Shown in pieces: positions 59,586 to 62,593 of a DNA stretch of 62,593 nt. This stretch comes from a virus. The stretch's first letter is position 1. Every line of letters starts with the position of its first letter. The stretch lies in the IMG/VR virus record IMGVR_UViG_3300042914_000630, positions 1-62,593 of that record; one strand, given 5' to 3'. Both the position numbers and the translations under genes were made by a program. Below the pieces are notes generated by a model. That model was given only the letters and a program-made list of their open reading frames with translations. It ran no database searches and was not told where the DNA came from.

Positions 59586-59596
59586 GTTGGGGCTAC
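59586..59596 (+). promoter_or_regulatory. GTTGGGGCTAC motif, copy 4 (candidate phage promoter element)
   Basis: An exact copy followed at once by AGATATACTGTATATC, which contains the perfect palindrome GATATAC-T-GTATATC. It stands in the gap before the gene at 59632, ahead of the SSB and resolvase genes. Confidence 0.5.
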
Positions 59597-59631
59597 AGAT
59601 ATACTGTATATCAGAAAGGAGAAAAGAAATT

Positions 59632-59838
59632 ATGAACACGAACGAAGTAATTGATGGCGAAGTTACCTCTGCTACTACTACTCCCGCACAGGAAATGGTT
59701 CCTGCTATCCGCAGCGATAGCGTAGTTGCGTATCTCAGCGGACTTGCTTCCGGTCTGAGTGCTATTGTTAACGACCTCAATATGCAGGTCGCTCAGATCA
59801 CTGACGCTATGAAGAAGGACGAAACCACTAATGGTTAA
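59632..59838 (+). CDS. Small hypothetical protein
   Basis: 68 residues (MNTNEVIDGEVTSATTTPAQ...), with a helical second half. AGAAAGGAGAAAAGAAATT precedes the ATG. It directly follows the fourth motif copy and overlaps the SSB-like gene by eight bases. Confidence 0.6.
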   Translation: MNTNEVIDGEVTSATTTPAQEMVPAIRSDSVVAYLSGLASGLSAIVNDLNMQVAQITDAMKKDETTNG

Positions 59839-60373
59839 TAACAAGAAGATGAAGAAGATGCCGCAGTTTGTTACCGAAGTGCTTGAGGTTAAGTGGAGCA
59901 ATCTACTTAAGCCTGATACCGCTTTCGGTGAGGCATCTGCGAATCACAACATTACCGTGATTCTTGACAAGAATCTTGAGAAGCAGCTTGCTGATATCCT
60001 CAAGAAGTCTGGTGCTAAGAAGATCAATGGTATCATGGAAAAGGATGGAGTCAAGACACTCAAGGCTAAGAGCCGAGTGCATGTTGAGCATGGCAAGTTC
60101 CCTTGCGTTGACTCTGCTGCTCAGGAGACTGAGGCAGTACCCTTTGGTGGAGACAAGGTTCGTCTGAAGCTTGCCCCTGCGGTTGTCGCCCGTGATAACA
60201 GTCTCTCAGTCTATCTCAATGGCATTCAGATTGTTGAGAAGAATGCCAACAATACCACAGGTGTTAGCACTGGTGGCTTTGGCGCAGTCGATGGTGGCTT
60301 TGTCGGGACTCCCGCAAAGAAGGCTCCGGTTGCTGAGGTTGAAGAGACTGAGGATGAAGACCTTCCGTTCTAA
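59831..60373 (+). CDS. Single-stranded DNA-binding protein (gp2.5/DUF2815-like)
   Basis: 180 residues. The body has KPDTAFGEASANHNITVILD and FGGDKVRLKLAP segments of DUF2815-type phage SSBs. The tail is acidic and ends EDEDLPF, the hydrophobic-tipped tail SSBs use to recruit polymerase and helicase. It protects ssDNA at the fork. Coupled to the resolvase by overlap. Confidence 0.8.
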   Translation: MVNNKKMKKMPQFVTEVLEVKWSNLLKPDTAFGEASANHNITVILDKNLEKQLADILKKSGAKKINGIMEKDGVKTLKAKSRVHVEHGKFPCVDSAAQETEAVPFGGDKVRLKLAPAVVARDNSLSVYLNGIQIVEKNANNTTGVSTGGFGAVDGGFVGTPAKKAPVAEVEETEDEDLPF

Positions 60374-60744
60374 TGAATTGGAAGTTTGATATCAATCCCG
60401 TGGCTGCATCCAGACCACGGGTTGGTAAATGGGGTGCTTACTATACAGGTACTTACAAGGAGTTCAGAGAGAAAGCAGCAGAGATCGTATGGGATACCAT
60501 CGGTAAGGACTTTGAGGCTATCGACATAGAACTTGCAGTAAGTATTGAGTTATATGTAAAGCGTCCCAAGTCTACTGAGAGGGAATGGCCGAAGGCAGAT
60601 ATCGACAACTTTGCCAAGGCTGTTCTGGATACCATGAACGGAAAGATCTGGAAGGATGACTCCCAGATAACTTCCCTTCATGTATCCAAGCAGTGGGCTG
60701 ACAAGGGTGAAGATGGTTACTTCACCTTAGAAGTAAATACCTAA
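60373..60744 (+). CDS. RusA-like Holliday junction resolvase
   Basis: 123 residues. KADIDNFAKAVLDTMNGKIW followed by KDDSQI is the RusA signature, with the catalytic aspartates in DxDN and DD. It resolves recombination branches in concatemeric DNA, taking the place of T7 endonuclease I, which is not seen here. Followed by a terminator. Confidence 0.88.
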   Translation: MNWKFDINPVAASRPRVGKWGAYYTGTYKEFREKAAEIVWDTIGKDFEAIDIELAVSIELYVKRPKSTEREWPKADIDNFAKAVLDTMNGKIWKDDSQITSLHVSKQWADKGEDGYFTLEVNT

Positions 60745-60777
60745 AAGGATTGGGGAGAAATCCCCTTTCCTTTTTTC
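60743..60777 (+). terminator. GAAA-tetraloop terminator
   Basis: GGGGA/TCCCC (60752-60756 and 60761-60765) closes on GAAA. An AAAAGGA/TCCTTTT extension follows across a small internal loop, ending in a T run (60771-60776). Confidence 0.85.
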
Positions 60778-60789
60778 AAAAGGAGAACA

Positions 60790-61446
60790 ATGTACGAACA
60801 TATTTCAGTTGAGTTGATCGACAAGATGGGAACAGACAACACGGTTGTCGATGCTGCTAGAGTGTCGTTCAGCAAAGAAGCTGCCAACTACACAGAGGAG
60901 CAGAACAGCAAGCTTATCAAGTACTTGGCAAAGCACAATCACTGGAGTCCTTTCGCTCATTGTACTCTGCAATTCAGAATTAAGGCTCCCATCTTTGTTG
61001 CCCGACAGCTGCAGAAGCATCAGGTCGGGTTTGCTTGGAATGAGGTAAGCCGCCGCTATGTTGACTATGATCCCACCTTCTGGAATCCCAGTGGTAACTG
61101 GAGAAAGAAGGCTGAGAACAAGAAGCAGGGATCTATGGATGATCTGATCGATGATCCTCTGGAGTCTCAGGATGTCTTTGAGGATGCTATGCGTTACTGT
61201 ATGCTGACCTACAATCTAATGCTTGCCAACGGTGTATGCCCGGAGCAAGCCCGTGCCGTGCTTCCTCAGTCTATGATGACTGAGTGGTACTGGACGGGTT
61301 CTCTGTACGGCTTTGCCCGTGTATGCCAGCTGCGGCTTGATTCCCATGCCCAGAATGAATGCCGACAGGTTGCCATGTGTCTCAATGAGGCATGTGCCGA
61401 GGCATTCCCGATATCTTGGAAGGCTCTTAATGGAACACTGGATTGA
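60790..61446 (+). CDS. thyX: Flavin-dependent thymidylate synthase ThyX
   Basis: 218 residues. Converts dUMP to dTMP with FAD and methylene-tetrahydrofolate. The motif region reads RQLQKHQVGFAWNEVSRRY: the usual RHR is KHQ, while the NEVSRRY part is intact; phage ThyX proteins show similar changes. AAAGGAGAACA precedes the ATG. It works downstream of dUTPase and the deaminase-like protein next to it. Confidence 0.92.
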   Translation: MYEHISVELIDKMGTDNTVVDAARVSFSKEAANYTEEQNSKLIKYLAKHNHWSPFAHCTLQFRIKAPIFVARQLQKHQVGFAWNEVSRRYVDYDPTFWNPSGNWRKKAENKKQGSMDDLIDDPLESQDVFEDAMRYCMLTYNLMLANGVCPEQARAVLPQSMMTEWYWTGSLYGFARVCQLRLDSHAQNECRQVAMCLNEACAEAFPISWKALNGTLD

Positions 61447-61786
61447 ACTGGCTAAGCATATTGCATCGACTGTCGATAGAGACAGAGCGCATATCTCGCT
61501 GATCGTCAGAAAGAATAGACTGCTTGCTGTCGGAACTAATAACTGGAAGACGCATCCCAAGACTGCTGAGTATGGGTACATGTATCCGTATCTCCACTCT
61601 GAGCTGGATGCCTTCCGAAAAATAAAGACACCACAAGATAAACTGGTTCTTTATAACTTTCGATTCAGTAAAACAGTAGGTAGGTTGGGAATGGCTAAGC
61701 CGTGCAAGTTCTGCATGCCTTGGTGTTCCCATGTATTTGATCGAATCGTTTACTCTAACGAGGAAGGTAAGATTATAAATGCCTGA
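61430..61786 (+). CDS. Cytidine/dCMP deaminase-like zinc protein
   Basis: 118 residues from the ATG at 61430. HSELDAFRKI supplies a His and Glu, and KPCKFCMPWC the Pro-Cys-x-x-Cys zinc ligands of the deaminase superfamily. Overlaps thyX by 17 bases; a dCMP deaminase making dUMP for ThyX is the natural reading, though the substrate is inferred. Confidence 0.7.
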   Translation: MEHWIELAKHIASTVDRDRAHISLIVRKNRLLAVGTNNWKTHPKTAEYGYMYPYLHSELDAFRKIKTPQDKLVLYNFRFSKTVGRLGMAKPCKFCMPWCSHVFDRIVYSNEEGKIINA

Positions 61787-62126
61787 TAGAGATTCAAATG
61801 GTGTAGATATCCTTGATCGCTTCTTGGCTTACAAGAATCGGTTCATGCAATTTAGCGTGACTGAAGATGTCTTTAATCAAGTAGTTGAGTATATCAAGGA
61901 ACTACGCGTCGAGCGCGACGAGGTAAGAGCTTTGTATTGTAAGCAACTGTCTCCCGCAGATCCTCAAAAGATTGCTGAGAAGTGGAGATGGGATTGCTTT
62001 GACAATGGTAAGAACGCATGGCTACTCCCCGAGAGCAAGAAAACTATGGATCGGTTAGTGGAGTTGGGGGAAGAACTGGAAGCTAACCATAACAATCAAA
62101 AGTACAGGGTAACTGACGGTGAGTGA
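61779..62126 (+). CDS. Hypothetical protein
   Basis: 115 residues (MPDRDSNGVDILDRFLAYKN...), helical with a Trp-rich middle (EKWRWDCFDNGKNAWLLP). Overlaps both neighbours by eight bases. Unrecognised. Confidence 0.6.
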   Translation: MPDRDSNGVDILDRFLAYKNRFMQFSVTEDVFNQVVEYIKELRVERDEVRALYCKQLSPADPQKIAEKWRWDCFDNGKNAWLLPESKKTMDRLVELGEELEANHNNQKYRVTDGE

Positions 62127-62295
62127 CGATCCTCTGGCTCAAGCTGTTCAAGAGTTAGAGTGGGTCACTCACGAAAGAGATCAGGCAAGAAGAGAACTGA
62201 TTGCCTATGATGCAATACACTTTAAGCTTTCAGTAGTCGAAGCTGCTAAAGCAAGAGGTTGGGGTTATCTAATTACAAAGGATAAATATGTCTAA
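62119..62295 (+). CDS. Small coiled-coil protein (GTG start)
   Basis: 58 residues (SDDPLAQAVQELEWVTHERD...) from a GTG that overlaps the previous stop. Helical heptads in residues 5-30. Its last codons are repeated at bases 1-18. Confidence 0.55.
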   Translation: MSDDPLAQAVQELEWVTHERDQARRELIAYDAIHFKLSVVEAAKARGWGYLITKDKYV

Positions 62296-62494
62296 GAATA
62301 AACCGTGGCTAAAAGCTAAGAAAAGAGATCATACTACTGGTGCTGGCAAGGGCGATAAGTATCGTCCGGTTGACCGAGAGCAATATGAAAAAAATTATGA
62401 TGCTATCTTTAACTCTGCAAAGAAGGTAAATGAAAAGCACAAGAAGACCTTAGAGAAACTGAATGATGAAGACAAAGACATTAAGCGAACTTGA
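62288..62494 (+). CDS. Small basic hypothetical protein, longer allele
   Basis: 68 residues. The first 42 match the protein at 11-175 except for silent or minor changes. The Lys/Glu-rich end is longer, and a T-to-C change removes the stop used in the left copy. It overlaps the next gene by 29 bases. Confidence 0.65.
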   Translation: MSKNKPWLKAKKRDHTTGAGKGDKYRPVDREQYEKNYDAIFNSAKKVNEKHKKTLEKLNDEDKDIKRT

Positions 62495-62593
62495 GGAGAT
62501 GGTCTATGATCTTGCAGCCCTTAGCTACAAGGTTGGACGCCTTGAGACAGATGGTACATCGACTCAGGCAAAGTATGATAAACTGGTTGAACA
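62466..62593 (+). CDS. 5' part of small coiled-coil gene (runs off window)
   Basis: MKTKTLSELEEMVYDLAALS onward: the second copy of the gene at 156-377, one codon longer at the start (an ATG also lies at 62463). Cut by the window end. Confidence 0.65.
   Translation, partial: MKTKTLSELEEMVYDLAALSYKVGRLETDGTSTQAKYDKLVE

Larger units (their letters stand above)
62278..62593. repeat. Right copy of the imperfect end overlap
   Basis: Matches 1-280. It is 36 bases longer and has scattered substitutions in the 3' part of the small basic gene. Reading frames stay open in both copies. Confidence 0.9.

Overview
The window is essentially one complete genome of a lytic, T7-like podovirus (Autographiviridae-like), about 62.3 kb, and almost everything is read from the + strand. 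The basis is a single-subunit RNA polymerase (56035-58506), a T7-type primase-helicase, family A polymerase and 5'-3' exonuclease, and the T7 virion set: portal, scaffold, capsid, two tail tube proteins, tail fibre, small and large terminase, and three or four internal virion proteins. It is much larger than T7 (40 kb). Shine-Dalgarno sites are strong and one protein has a lipobox, which fits a Gram-negative host that I cannot name. No integrase or repressor is visible. The two ends of the window repeat each other imperfectly (1-280 versus 62278-62593), so the sequence is a circular or terminally redundant assembly that mixes at least two variants.

Layout. 1-8767: DNA replication and nucleotide genes (primase-helicase, DNA polymerase, dNMP kinase-like, exonuclease, dUTPase, B12-dependent ribonucleotide reductase). 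8771-11749: small unknown genes, then the portal. 11749-16945: an accessory block between portal and scaffold with tiny basic proteins and lectin-like adhesins, including a GC-rich recombinant import. 16974-27615: scaffold, capsid, tail tube A and B, tail fibre. 27625-30485: membrane/lysis candidates and the terminase. 30485-46338: internal virion proteins, ending in a 3242-residue giant that carries a zincin-type HELGH motif and what looks like a sigma-factor-like segment. 46339-48273: non-coding, hairpin-dense, partly GC-rich DNA with two GC-rich genes; this is the likeliest place for the physical genome ends. 48274-56087: about 25 small, tightly overlapping early genes with a four-tRNA cluster in the middle. 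56035-62593: RNA polymerase, metallophosphoesterase, single-strand binding protein, RusA-like resolvase, ThyX and a deaminase-like protein, running back into the left end of the window.

How it works together. Early genes and the RNA polymerase would be read first by the host enzyme. The phage polymerase then transcribes the replication and virion genes, possibly from sites marked by an 11-base motif, GTTGGGGCTAC, found four times. Ribonucleotide reductase, dUTPase, ThyX, the deaminase-like protein and the dNMP kinase form a dNTP supply line. The giant and its neighbours are probably ejected into the host. Transcripts appear to end at hairpins that repeatedly carry a GAAA tetraloop. No canonical endolysin was recognised.
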